Positions 17,769-26,096 of a stretch of DNA of 64,000 bases are shown here, one piece after another. The notes under the pieces are model-generated. The model had not been told where the DNA came from and searched no databases. It worked only from the letters and a program-made list of their open reading frames with translations. Source of the DNA: Desulfosporosinus fructosivorans (lineage in GTDB: Bacteria; Bacillota; Desulfitobacteriia; Desulfitobacteriales; Desulfitobacteriaceae); NCBI RefSeq assembly GCF_004766045.1, contig NZ_SPQQ01000006.1:62001-126000 (forward strand). Direction: 5' to 3'. The translations under genes were made by a program, and so were the position numbers. The stretch's first letter is position 1, and each line of letters opens with the position of its first letter.

Positions 17769-17884
17769 TACTCAAGAAGTGTTACAATTACATAGAATAT
17801 TAAGCGAGCTATAACGAAATTGCACATCAGCACATCAGTATTAGATTAGTACTAAAAGATGATATTTTGAGATGAGGAAGATAG

Positions 17885-18571
17885 ATGAAAGGAAAACTCA
17901 TTATTATTGAAGCAGGAGATGGCAGTGGCAAGGCTACACAGACAGAAAAACTATTCCAAAGATTAGTATTTGAGAATTATAAAGTTAAAAAAATAGAGTT
18001 CCCGAATTATGCAAGCGAATCATCAGCTTTAGTAAAAATGTATCTCAATGGAGAGTTTGGAACAGACCCTGACACAATAAGTCCGTATATTGCATCTTCG
18101 TTTTATGCAGTCGATCGATATGCTTCTTTTAAGAAGGAATGGGAAGCCTTTTATCAAGAAGGTGGCATTATCTTGGCTGATCGTTACACTACGTCTAATA
18201 TGGTTCATCAAGCTGCAAAAATTGATGGAGACTTAGAGCGAGATAAATTTCTCAATTGGTTATATGATTTTGAATATAATATTTTCGGACTGCCTGTTCC
18301 GAATTATGTAATCTATCTTGACATGCCACCAGAATACAGCTTTGGACTTATCTCTAAAAGAACTAACAAAGCCCTAGATGTCTCACAAGATATTCATGAG
18401 GCGGATGAACAATATCTTATAAAATCGTATACCAACGCAAATCGAGTTGCGAGTAAATATAACTGGCACAAAGTTAGGTGTATAAGTGATAACGCTCTAA
18501 AAACGATCGATGAAATCCATGAAGAAGTGTATAAGCTTGTCATGGTCGAGATATCAAGAAGAGATGCTTAA
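17885..18571 (+). CDS. tmk: Thymidylate kinase
   Basis: A 228-residue P-loop kinase. The P-loop is EAGDGSGKATQ (Lys16), where most enzymes have EGxDGxGKTTQ; the Ala for Thr variant is shared by a group of clostridial dTMP kinases. LADRYTTSNMVHQAAK is the DR(Y) substrate motif. It phosphorylates dTMP to dTDP for DNA synthesis. Single gene, with AGGAAG before the ATG and its own terminator. A broader deoxynucleoside kinase role cannot be excluded. Confidence 0.85.
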   Translation: MKGKLIIIEAGDGSGKATQTEKLFQRLVFENYKVKKIEFPNYASESSALVKMYLNGEFGTDPDTISPYIASSFYAVDRYASFKKEWEAFYQEGGIILADRYTTSNMVHQAAKIDGDLERDKFLNWLYDFEYNIFGLPVPNYVIYLDMPPEYSFGLISKRTNKALDVSQDIHEADEQYLIKSYTNANRVASKYNWHKVRCISDNALKTIDEIHEEVYKLVMVEISRRDA

Positions 18572-18668
18572 GTCTAAGAATCAAAGTGCTAGAATGAGCG
18601 TAGAGTATATAGATAGATAAGCAGGAATAAGAATACACGGCTTGTCAGGTTGTAAATTAGTATGGGTA

Positions 18669-18706
18669 GAGGGTTGGTAAATCAAATTTACCAACCCTCT
18701 TTTTTC
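18669..18706 (+). terminator. Rho-independent terminator after tmk
   Basis: Perfect 14-bp stem GAGGGTTGGTAAAT / ATTTACCAACCCTC, loop CAA, then TTTTTT. Confidence 0.92.
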
Positions 18707-18798
18707 AAGAAACTATATATGTATTAGAATTGAAATAAAATGGACCAGTATTAAAGAAACCACAACATAGTTGTGGTTTAAATACTTTATTGGAGGTA

Positions 18799-18879
18799 AT
18801 GGTGGAAAAAAGATTTTGTAAGTCAGGCTGGCATACTTATGGTTCAATCGCTAAATCAGAATTTGTCCAATACTTTTAA
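18799..18879 (+). CDS. Possible 26-aa peptide
   Basis: A short frame beginning MVEKRFCKSGWHTYG. TTGGAGGT lies 2 bases before the ATG or 5 before the following GTG, so a ribosome site exists. No family is recognised, and a gene remnant is equally likely. A hairpin AAACCACAAC / GTTGTGGTTT lies just upstream. Low confidence. Confidence 0.25.
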   Translation: MVEKRFCKSGWHTYGSIAKSEFVQYF

Positions 18880-18898
18880 CGCAAAAAACATTATGCTC

Positions 18899-19444
18899 TT
18901 AGCAATTATTTTTATAAGAAAAGCCTTTTATAATTTCAATGAATTCTGGAATGATCCCCTTCTTAATTACAAGTACAAGCAACCCTATTAAGATGGCCAA
19001 AGCACATGCGAATACTGTCATGGGATGCCATTCTGAACTCATAATATACTTTGCAACATCATCTCCTTGCGGTGGAGAATCCAACAGACTAACAACAGGT
19101 ACAATCAGCCATGCCAAAAGAGGTGAAATACCCCATAAGCAAGCCGTTATGTAACAGCAATGATAAAGTATACTCTTTTTGTTCCGTTTGTAAGAAATGA
19201 TAATCGGCACTATTAATATTATTGGTAATAACATTCCCGCAGCATTGAATAGCGAATACATAACCTTGCTGAATGTTCCTCCATTATACGACATGTGGGC
19301 ATTGAGAATACTAAACTGTGTTATTTCCGCCCCGCAAATGATCGCAACGATAGTATGCCCTAATTCGTGCGCAACGAGGTATAGTAAGCCTCCAGCAAGG
19401 AGAATACATGGAAATAAAATTGCGAATTTTATATTCTCTTTCAC
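18899..19444 (-). CDS. M50-like membrane metalloprotease, 181 aa
   Basis: About five membrane segments with the zinc motif HELGH (residues 26-30) at the end of the first one, as in site-2 protease and peptidase M50B-type proteins. The second part has no clear NPDG or LDG motif, so the third zinc ligand is not assigned; a regulator-type or inactive protein is possible. It is shorter than RseP or SpoIVFB (about 290-450). Single gene near tRNA-Arg. Substrate unknown. Confidence 0.65.
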   Translation of the reverse strand: MKENIKFAILFPCILLAGGLLYLVAHELGHTIVAIICGAEITQFSILNAHMSYNGGTFSKVMYSLFNAAGMLLPIILIVPIIISYKRNKKSILYHCCYITACLWGISPLLAWLIVPVVSLLDSPPQGDDVAKYIMSSEWHPMTVFACALAILIGLLVLVIKKGIIPEFIEIIKGFSYKNNC

Positions 19445-19562
19445 GCACTTACCATCTCTTCACATATCATTTCATTCAAACTTCCAGCCATTTATTATCA
19501 GGCAAACTCCCGTTTGTCCACATAATGTGATAAGACTGACATCCATATTACCATACATTTCT

Positions 19563-19616
19563 GCACCAAAAGAGACATACCTCTCCCTTGACGGAAAGCT
19601 ATGTCTCTTTTGGTGC
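19563..19616 (-). terminator. Terminator of tRNA-Arg
   Basis: Inverted repeat of 17 bp (GCACCAAAAGAGACATA and its complement) with a 20-base loop. On the complement strand the stem AGAGACATA / TATGTCTC runs into TTTT. The left arm begins inside the tRNA, pairing its 3' GCACCA end. Confidence 0.82.
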
Positions 19617-19686
19617 GCCCGGCGGGATTTGAACCTGCGACCACCGGCTTCGGAAACCGTCACTCTATCCACTGAGCTACGAGCGC
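19611..19686 (-). tRNA. tRNA-Arg(CCG)
   Basis: Cloverleaf read on the complement: acceptor GCGCTCG / CGGGCGC, D-arm GCTC...GAGT, anticodon loop TTCCGAA (anticodon CCG), T-loop TTCAAAT, discriminator A and encoded CCA. Length 76. Two weak spots: A27-G43 at the base of the anticodon stem and A51-C63 in the T-stem. It decodes CGG. Confidence 0.93.
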
Positions 19687-19850
19687 ATGCTGAGAACACT
19701 TCATTACTTTACTAATTAATGAGTATTTTGTCAAGCATTATTGAGTCGCGAAGTGAAGTGTCCTTGAAAATTAGGTTGTTATAAATAAGAGCTAACTGGT
19801 AAATACTGAAAAGTTGTCTCTTTGGGGACTCTGAAGTATAATTCTACGAG

Positions 19851-19935
19851 GACAGTGAACTCGTCCACCAGCTGAAGTTGAACATATGGGCTACCATTCC
19901 CACTTGTGAAGTGGAGGTCTCACTGATTAAATCGA
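19851..19935 (+). repeat. Dispersed repeat family A, copy 2 (diverged)
   Basis: Contains CAGCTGAAGTTGAACAT, related to CAACTAAAGTTGAACAT of copies 1 and 3, then CCCACTTGTGAAGTGGAGG and TCTCACTGATTAAATC, related to the right half of copy 1. It lies in the leader of the YitT gene. Confidence 0.55.
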
Positions 19936-19965
19936 TGATAACGAGGCAAGAACGGAGGGATTCTA

Positions 19966-20835
19966 GTGCACTGGAGGGGTATTCGCGATTATTTTACGTT
20001 CCAATTATTGAAACATTTTGTTGGAATCGTAATAGGTTCAACAATAGTAGGTGTGAGTCTCAACACACTGATAATACCCAACCAAATTGCGGATGGTGGG
20101 GTTACGGGAATTGCTATTATTTTACATTACTTATTTAATTGGCCGGTTAGTTGGGCTGTCCTTTTGCTGAATCTGCCACTTTTCATTCTAGGCCTTCGGA
20201 CGGTAGGACGCGATTTCTTAATTTTTAGTATTGCGGGTGTTGGGATACTCTCTGCCATTCTCTCAATGACCGCAAACCTCCCAGCATTGACTCATGATAC
20301 ATTGCTCGCTGCAATATCTGGAGGGGTACTTACGGGAATTGGGATGGGTATCATTTTTCGTTCCAGAGGTTCGCTGGGTGGAACCGATATTTTAGCGGTC
20401 TTGTTTGCTAGAACAACTTCCTTTAGTGTGGGGCAAATTCTACTGGGAATTGATGCGGTTATTTTTCTTGGAGTTGCGATCATGTTCCGACCTGAGATGG
20501 CTATGTATGCGATGATTTATATGTTTATTTGTACCCGAGTTGTTGATCTTGTGCAGGTAGGTTTGAGTCACTCTAAATCGGTCATGGTGGTGACAACACA
20601 CCCTCAGAGAATTGCTGATGAAATCATGGCCAAGCTTGAGCGAGGGGTTACGCTTTTTGAAGCGACCGGAGCTTTTTCAGGGGAGGCTAAAAAAGTCGTA
20701 TATTGTGTTATTAACCGCGCAGAATTATCTCAGATTAAAGAAATCGTGCGTGAGCAAGATCCTCAGGCTTTTGTAGCGATTTCCGAAGTGCCCGAAGTTG
20801 TCGGTGAAGGCTTTTCAACCTGGAAAGGACATTAG
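19966..20835 (+). CDS. YitT family membrane protein
   Basis: A 289-residue protein from the GTG at 19966, behind GGAGGG. Five hydrophobic segments in the N-terminal 200 residues form the YitT membrane domain, with PNQIADGGVTGIA and SRGSLGGTDI as characteristic repeats. The C-terminal 80 residues are the soluble DUF2179 domain (GVTLFEATGAFSGEAK). Members are found in multiple copies in spore formers; transport of a small molecule is suspected, not shown. Confidence 0.88.
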   Translation: MHWRGIRDYFTFQLLKHFVGIVIGSTIVGVSLNTLIIPNQIADGGVTGIAIILHYLFNWPVSWAVLLLNLPLFILGLRTVGRDFLIFSIAGVGILSAILSMTANLPALTHDTLLAAISGGVLTGIGMGIIFRSRGSLGGTDILAVLFARTTSFSVGQILLGIDAVIFLGVAIMFRPEMAMYAMIYMFICTRVVDLVQVGLSHSKSVMVVTTHPQRIADEIMAKLERGVTLFEATGAFSGEAKKVVYCVINRAELSQIKEIVREQDPQAFVAISEVPEVVGEGFSTWKGH

Positions 20836-20840
20836 AGAAA

Positions 20841-20890
20841 GAACTGAGGAGAACTGAAGAAAACTAAAGAAAACTGAAGAAAACTGAAGA
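20841..20890 (+). repeat. Five tandem 10-bp repeats in a purine tract
   Basis: Five copies of a 10-base unit close to AAACTGAAGA. They open a strongly purine-rich stretch (about 20834-20960) between the YitT gene and the TPR protein gene. Confidence 0.85.
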
Positions 20891-20970
20891 GATGGGAAGT
20901 AGTGTAGTATAGAGAAAACAAGAGTAGAGTGAAAGATAGAGAGAAGAGGATGGGAACGAGGGGATTGTAA

Positions 20971-21975
20971 TTGGCAAAGCGGCATAAACGTAGTCTGCGG
21001 AGACGTCGACAGACCACGTTCTTGATCTTAATTTTAGTTATAATAATGGTCGCCTCCTCGCCTTTTATATGGCGGCTGGAGCGTGTAAGACAAGCGGAGA
21101 GTGTTTACGACGTTCAAAGAGTGCAGGAGGAACTCCAGTGGTGGGGCGCGCATGGAGGCTTATTGAATAAGCTAGGAATGATAAAAGATGCCGCCTTATG
21201 GCTTGACCTTAATGTCGGTGGGGAGAACTTAGAATCTAAATTAGCCCTGTATCAAGATGAAAAACATCAATTTTGGTTATTTTTACTTAACTTACAAAAA
21301 GGAAAGATGACAGAAGCTCAGGATATCTTGCCACGATTAGATCAGACGCCGTTGGGTCAGCTGGGGCAGGGCTTGGTATTAATGTCCAAAGGGGATGTGG
21401 AGGAGTCAAGTCAAGTCTTAAGGCAAGCAGAATTGGATTGGAAAAGCATACCCAAGCATGCACAAACGTTGCGTCATTTGACACTGGCTCAGGCAGCAAT
21501 GATTATGGGTGATCATCAAGCAGCTCAGACAGAGCTCGAAGCGGCCCAGCGTTTAGAACCCAAAAATCCAGCATGTCTGACAGTCGCTTTCGACTTAGCC
21601 CTTGGAGAAAGCCAATGGGATAAGGCAAAGGAGCTTAGCCAAATAATCGTGGCTCAAACCTGGTATCCTAAGAATACGTTGTTTGAGACCAAAAAGGCAG
21701 TTCTTGCAATTCAGGAAAACGACATACAAGAGTTGTCTAATAGCCTTAGAGTACTAAAAGGGCTCCCCCAGGGAGATGCCTATATTAAATATGTGAATGG
21801 GGTTCAGGCATTAAGCAAAGGACAACTGCAAGAAGGTAAGTCTTTGCTTCAACGTGCTCTGGAAATTGGACTTGAAGGTGGGCTAAAAGTGGATGCCCAA
21901 AAATCACTTGACCAAGTGACAACGCGACAAAATGCGGATAAACGCTTACACTCGATTGTGGTTGAAAATGGCTAA
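20971..21975 (+). CDS. Membrane-anchored TPR protein
   Basis: A 334-residue protein from the TTG at 20971 with GAGGGGA before it. The first 15 residues are strongly basic (KRHKRSLRRRRQ), followed by one membrane segment (16-32), so the rest faces outside. The soluble part has helical repeats of TPR spacing, for example EAQDILPRLDQTPLGQLGQG and QAAQTELEAAQRLEPKNPA. Function unknown; probably a protein-interaction scaffold. Confidence 0.78.
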   Translation: MAKRHKRSLRRRRQTTFLILILVIIMVASSPFIWRLERVRQAESVYDVQRVQEELQWWGAHGGLLNKLGMIKDAALWLDLNVGGENLESKLALYQDEKHQFWLFLLNLQKGKMTEAQDILPRLDQTPLGQLGQGLVLMSKGDVEESSQVLRQAELDWKSIPKHAQTLRHLTLAQAAMIMGDHQAAQTELEAAQRLEPKNPACLTVAFDLALGESQWDKAKELSQIIVAQTWYPKNTLFETKKAVLAIQENDIQELSNSLRVLKGLPQGDAYIKYVNGVQALSKGQLQEGKSLLQRALEIGLEGGLKVDAQKSLDQVTTRQNADKRLHSIVVENG

Positions 21976-21984
21976 TTGTAATGT

Positions 21985-22776
21985 TTAGTTGGCAGGAGCG
22001 ATAGGTTCTTCCTTCAGATTGCTTTCAGGTGGCCAAGTGTTGCTCGACTCTGCAAGCAACTTGCCGACTGGAATTAAACTGTACCCTTTGTCTTTTAGGC
22101 GCTTAATGACTGTTGGTAAGGCTTGAACGGTATCGGGTGCAGAGTCTGAGGCATGAAATAAAATAATGTCCCCAGGTTTAGCTCCATGTCCCGGTTGTAT
22201 TCCGTTTAGTACGTTATTAATAACAGCACCTGGTCCGGGGCGTTTCCAATCTAGAGAATCCACACTCCATTGGATTACTCGGTAGCCTAACTTATGAGCA
22301 GTTGCTATAACTTTGTTATTATAAGCCCCGTTGGGTGTGCGGATTAAACGGATTGAATGACCTGTTATTCGTTCCAGCACTTGTTGGGAAGTGGTAATTT
22401 CATTCTCAATTTCGAGTGCTCCTAAGGTATTTAGATCGATATGACGATTGCCATGCGAACCAATTTCGTGACCTTCAAGCACTATTCTCTGCACTAATGG
22501 TTGATGTTTATCTGCCCACGGACTTGAAAGGAAAAACGTAGCATGGACCCCTTCCTGTTTGAGAATATCAAGGATTGGTTCTGCTGTTTTTTCCCCCCAA
22601 CTGATATCAAAGGTCAGCCCGATCGATTGGGTTTGGACAGTTGCTGAGTATATCGGTTTCAATTTTCCAGAAAATACAGACGTGGCATTCTCACGGTAAG
22701 CTACTAAAACGAACAATAGGATTCCCCAGAGCACAATATTACGCCAAGACGGACGTTTGAAAATGATAATTCGCAT
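21985..22776 (-). CDS. pdaB: PdaB-like polysaccharide deacetylase
   Basis: A 263-residue protein from the ATG at 22776 (AAGGGGGA 7 bases before). A membrane anchor (residues 9-27) leads to a carbohydrate esterase family 4 domain: LTFDISWGEK (Asp), HEIGSHGNRH (His-x3-His zinc pair), RTPNGAYN, WSVDSLDW and LFHASD. TFDISWG instead of TFDDG is the PdaB/sporulation type; Bacillus PdaB is needed for late spore cortex maintenance. Convergent with the TPR gene at a distance of 9 bases. Confidence 0.8.
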   Translation of the reverse strand: MRIIIFKRPSWRNIVLWGILLFVLVAYRENATSVFSGKLKPIYSATVQTQSIGLTFDISWGEKTAEPILDILKQEGVHATFFLSSPWADKHQPLVQRIVLEGHEIGSHGNRHIDLNTLGALEIENEITTSQQVLERITGHSIRLIRTPNGAYNNKVIATAHKLGYRVIQWSVDSLDWKRPGPGAVINNVLNGIQPGHGAKPGDIILFHASDSAPDTVQALPTVIKRLKDKGYSLIPVGKLLAESSNTWPPESNLKEEPIAPAN

Positions 22777-22842
22777 TTGGCATTCCCCCTTCAATTGAAA
22801 GATATTCGTTGGAAAGCCAGTTCATGAGGTGAAAAAGAAAAA

Positions 22843-22861
22843 AACGCCCTTTAAAGGCGTT
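22843..22861 (-). terminator. Terminator after small membrane protein gene
   Basis: AACGCC / GGCGTT stem; on the complement strand it is followed by TTTTTTTC. Serves the gene at 22960-23217. Confidence 0.75.
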
Positions 22862-22959
22862 AAATTTAAATAGTCATAAAATATCAATTTTCCAGGCTCT
22901 GTAAGGCAAGCTAAGGAATTATAGCAGGGGCAAATCATGAAGTGGTCCTGCTATAGAAT

Positions 22960-23217
22960 CTAACGAAGAGTCCTGATTTTGCGCATCACAAACTGGAATA
23001 AATCAAGTTTAAACAAAACTTTCAGAAAAAAATGCACTACAATAAACGAGACAGCTAAGAGAACAATCAAGCGTATCAGAAAGAATGTTATTGCAAACAC
23101 CCATGTGAAAACTTTACCTAAGACTAAAGCAGAAATGTAAAGACCTAGTATGAGTATGAGAAGTTTGAGTGCAACCATCCAATAATTTGAAGATGGGGTT
23201 GGACGATATGTATTCAT
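22960..23217 (-). CDS. Small membrane protein, 85 aa
   Basis: Starts at the ATG at 23217, behind AAGAAGGGAG; an upstream frame extension lacks a ribosome site. Two long hydrophobic segments (about 14-36 and 40-66) with a basic C-terminus (MRKIRTLR) predict a two-pass protein with both ends inside. No family recognised. Confidence 0.68.
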   Translation of the reverse strand: MNTYRPTPSSNYWMVALKLLILILGLYISALVLGKVFTWVFAITFFLIRLIVLLAVSFIVVHFFLKVLFKLDLFQFVMRKIRTLR

Positions 23218-23379
23218 AGAGTTAAAACACTCCCTTCTTTGGCAATAGATTATCATATTTCGACTTTTATGTCTAGGTTATAAGCTAGTTCTTCTTAAAG
23301 TTCCTATCTATAATTCTCTATATTATATTCCCTATAAATCACCTGGTGCATATGATGGAACAGACACGGAGGCGATAAT

Positions 23380-24648
23380 ATGCACGATGCGGAGTTATTA
23401 GTTTGGCGGACCATTATGGAGGACGGAACACAATGTCTAGGAGAAGAACAGTATCTAAAAGCCGAAACGTATTTTTCGCAGGGCCTTTTAACCGCTTATC
23501 AACTCGCTGTTCCTGAAATAATTGCATTTACGTTGCGACTGTTAGCTACAGTGAGAGTGCGCTTAGGAAATTTAGAGTTTGCGGAAGAAGGGTTTAAACA
23601 AGCATTACGTATTTGCCAAGAGATTCAAAATTCTAAAGGAATGGCTGAAGCATGGGCAGGATTAGCCAGTGTCTCAGTTAAAAGGGGAATGCTATGGGAG
23701 GCAGGCCAGAAGTATGAGCAAGCCATATCTGTTTACCCTAGCACCTCTCCACCATTAAGGCTAGGTATGCTCTATGCAGACCTAGGTCAAGTATATGCTA
23801 CGCTTGAAGATTGGACTAGGGCTAATAAAGCCTATATTAAGGCACTCGAGATCTGTCGTTCTAATGGATTTCCCAAAGGGGAGGCAGAGTTGGATGTCCT
23901 TCTCGGAGAACTATGCTTTCAACGTGAGCAAAAAACAGAGGCAACACGATACTTAAGGCATGCCTGCCAAATTTTTGCGCAAATAGATGATGCAGTTGCT
24001 TTATCCAATACACTTCAATATTTGGCTTTAGTTCATTTTGAACACAATGAAATACATTTGGCCTTTGAATGTCAACAAAGAGCGGTTGCACTCTGTTTGA
24101 AATTCGAGTCAAAGACTATATTTAGTGAAAGCTGTTATTTCTTAAGTAAAATCGTACAATTTTTAGAAAACTATCAAGAAGCAAAGTATTATGTAGAATT
24201 ATCAATCCAGTATTATTCCGCGCAAGATTTAGATCTTGCCTTACGCTATCAAAGCTTAGCGGGTTTATTCTTTATTTCTATGGATTTAGATAAGGCGGAA
24301 CTCTATTATTTAAAGGCTGTAGGTCTCTTTGAGAAGATAGATGATGTGCGGATTGGTGAAATATACGAATCCTTGGCGGCACTTAAAGAAATTCGTAAGC
24401 GCAAGGTAGCGGCAGTTAACTCTCAAGACCTAACAGAAGACCTGAGTCGACCACCAGGTGAATTGGCACTGGAGGCTTTAGTTCGATTAGCCGAATTATA
24501 CGAAAAACAACGTAATTTCCGCGATGCTCTGGAATGTTACTGGAAAGCCCTAGGAATGGGACGGGATGCTGGAATGACGACTGATTGGATTGAGAGCAGA
24601 GTTCAACGGGTTTCAAAACGCCTTAGACGCAAAAAGTTAGGGAGATAA
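23380..24648 (+). CDS. Cytoplasmic TPR-repeat protein
   Basis: A 422-residue soluble protein built almost entirely of tetratricopeptide repeats: clear pairs near LGNLEFAEEGFKQALRICQE, LEDWTRANKAYIKALEICR, YYLKAVGLFEKI and QRNFRDALECYWKALG. No kinase, helix-turn-helix or phosphatase domain accompanies them, so it is not a Rap-type regulator by sequence. GGAGGCG precedes the ATG. Function unknown. Confidence 0.8.
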   Translation: MHDAELLVWRTIMEDGTQCLGEEQYLKAETYFSQGLLTAYQLAVPEIIAFTLRLLATVRVRLGNLEFAEEGFKQALRICQEIQNSKGMAEAWAGLASVSVKRGMLWEAGQKYEQAISVYPSTSPPLRLGMLYADLGQVYATLEDWTRANKAYIKALEICRSNGFPKGEAELDVLLGELCFQREQKTEATRYLRHACQIFAQIDDAVALSNTLQYLALVHFEHNEIHLAFECQQRAVALCLKFESKTIFSESCYFLSKIVQFLENYQEAKYYVELSIQYYSAQDLDLALRYQSLAGLFFISMDLDKAELYYLKAVGLFEKIDDVRIGEIYESLAALKEIRKRKVAAVNSQDLTEDLSRPPGELALEALVRLAELYEKQRNFRDALECYWKALGMGRDAGMTTDWIESRVQRVSKRLRRKKLGR

Positions 24649-24757
24649 GCAAATGATTTCCAAAAAATATAAAAACAGCTTTATAAATGATGCGGATTCA
24701 GTTAGAATAGACTATATAGAGATTCTTTAATGATAAGAGGGATGGAGGTGAATCAAC

Positions 24758-25288
24758 ATGCGTGAGGAAGATGCAATACTCCTTGAATGCTTGGAAGATG
24801 TATATCATTCCTTTGAAAAAGCCTTGAAGAAGGCTCAAAAAGTTCGATCAATTCATGTCCAAAAATTTGAACAGATCCTTGAAGAACTGAGAAGTGAACG
24901 CCGGGTATTCGAAGACATTTCTATCCCAGCTCGACTCATTGTTGAACAACTCTTAGAATCCCAATTTAGAGTTGGACAAGTTGCCCTAGAAGCAGAATAT
25001 CTAAGACATCCGTTTACTGGAGTTGAAGCCGTTAAGGTTAATGAATTCGGAATAATATGTGTCAAACTTGGGGAAGTAGAAATTACTTGGCGAGATGGTA
25101 ATTATTCTTATTACCTATATCCCGATAAAGTGGAATTAAGAGCGATGGATGAAAAGTCGGCTATCAAGTTGTTTTTTTCAATTCCCTTTAGTCGACAAAC
25201 CTTAGAGAGATTTCCAGAGATTAAAACGTCCCAAAATATTGTTTATATACATCCACAACTTGAAAATTGGATACGGGGTGCAGAGTAA
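24758..25288 (+). CDS. Hypothetical protein, 176 aa
   Basis: The first 65 residues form a charged helical, possibly coiled-coil region (EKALKKAQKVRSIHVQKFEQ). The rest is beta-rich. No catalytic motif. Its stop overlaps the cobO start by one base (TAATG), so it is co-translated with the corrinoid adenosyltransferase, which is the only functional hint. GGAGGTG stands before the ATG. Confidence 0.75.
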   Translation: MREEDAILLECLEDVYHSFEKALKKAQKVRSIHVQKFEQILEELRSERRVFEDISIPARLIVEQLLESQFRVGQVALEAEYLRHPFTGVEAVKVNEFGIICVKLGEVEITWRDGNYSYYLYPDKVELRAMDEKSAIKLFFSIPFSRQTLERFPEIKTSQNIVYIHPQLENWIRGAE

Positions 25289-25821
25289 TGGTCGATTTTC
25301 CAAAAGGCTTGATTCAAATTTATACCGGAGAAGGCAAGGGGAAAACAACCGCTGCCTTAGGCTTGGCAATTCGAGCAGTAGGTCACGGCTTACACGTTTA
25401 TATTATTCAGTTCATGAAAGGGCGGGGCGGCTACGGAGAACTAGAAGGCCTGAAGCGCTTGCAGCCTGAATGTCAACTCGAACACTTTGGAGCCCCTGGT
25501 TGGGTGCACAAAGGAGAAAATATCGAGGAACATAGCCGTGAAGTACGTAAAGCCTTTGCAAGAGCTCAGGAAATCATTGTTTCGGGAGAGTGGAATATTG
25601 TCATTCTTGACGAGATATTTAACGCGCTTTGGTTTGACCTAATACCTGAGAGTGAAGTTTTAGAATTACTGAGTATGAAACCGTCCCATGTCGAGTTGGT
25701 TTTAACCGGTCGCAATGCTTCGCAGACATTCATTGAAAGAGCAGATCTTGTAACTGAAATGGTTCCAAGAAAACATCCTTTTGAACAAGGAATTATGGCT
25801 CGTCTAGGAATTGAGTATTAA
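25288..25821 (+). CDS. cobO: Cob(I)alamin adenosyltransferase, CobO/BtuR type
   Basis: A 177-residue enzyme from the ATG at 25288. The P-loop variant is YTGEGKGKTTAALG (residues 12-25), followed by AVGHGLHVYIIQFMKG and a Walker B-like NIVILDEIFNAL. It transfers adenosine from ATP to cobalt of corrinoids to give the coenzyme B12 form. Cytoplasmic. No cobalamin biosynthesis gene adjoins it, so salvage is as likely as de novo synthesis. Confidence 0.92.
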   Translation: MVDFPKGLIQIYTGEGKGKTTAALGLAIRAVGHGLHVYIIQFMKGRGGYGELEGLKRLQPECQLEHFGAPGWVHKGENIEEHSREVRKAFARAQEIIVSGEWNIVILDEIFNALWFDLIPESEVLELLSMKPSHVELVLTGRNASQTFIERADLVTEMVPRKHPFEQGIMARLGIEY

Positions 25822-25884
25822 AACTCAGCTCAAGCTTGTAAATTGAAATGACAATGGATATACTTATTAAAGTAGGACACAGGA

Positions 25885-25926
25885 GTCCGTGCTGAGCCTT
25901 GAGGGGTGAAGCATGGGCATTTTTTA
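25885..25926 (+). terminator. Rho-independent terminator after cobO
   Basis: GTCCGTGCT pairs with AGCATGGGC (9 bp, two G-U pairs) and is followed by ATTTTTT. It lies between cobO and glnA, and could also act as an attenuator if a promoter precedes it. Confidence 0.72.
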
Positions 25927-25959
25927 TACTAGGAGAAAATATCAGACTGATTTCACTTT

Positions 25960-26070
25960 AGTTTATAACTTTCTGGAAGGTACCTTCGCGCCATCTTTTT
26001 GCCTGCAGGAAACATAAGTCATTTATAAAAGTCCCTGTAGGCATAGTGCTAGCCTTAGTTTCCTTTAGTT
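25960..26070 (+). repeat. Dispersed repeat family B, copy 2 (diverged)
   Basis: ACTTTCTGGAAGGTACCTTC, CGCGCC, then CCTGCAGG...GTCCCTGTAGGC and GTGCTAGCCTTAGT. The order and words match the copy at 48944 (ACTTTCTTGAAGGTCCCTTC, CGCC, ACTACAGGGAC) and the 3' part at 44646. It lies in the glnA leader. Confidence 0.55.
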
Positions 26071-26096
26071 TGTAATGTGAAAGGAGAGCTATTATC

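Noticed and set aside
19197..19715. A 172-aa frame on the plus strand
   Set aside because: It covers the M50-like gene and the tRNA-Arg on the opposite strand; the codons through the tRNA cannot be real protein.
20841..20890. CRISPR-like short repeats
   Set aside because: Units are 10 bases with no spacers; a simple tandem repeat.
25822..26096. Glutamine riboswitch or T-box before glnA
   Set aside because: No T-box sequence or glutamine aptamer core; the stretch is explained by a terminator and a diverged copy of repeat B.
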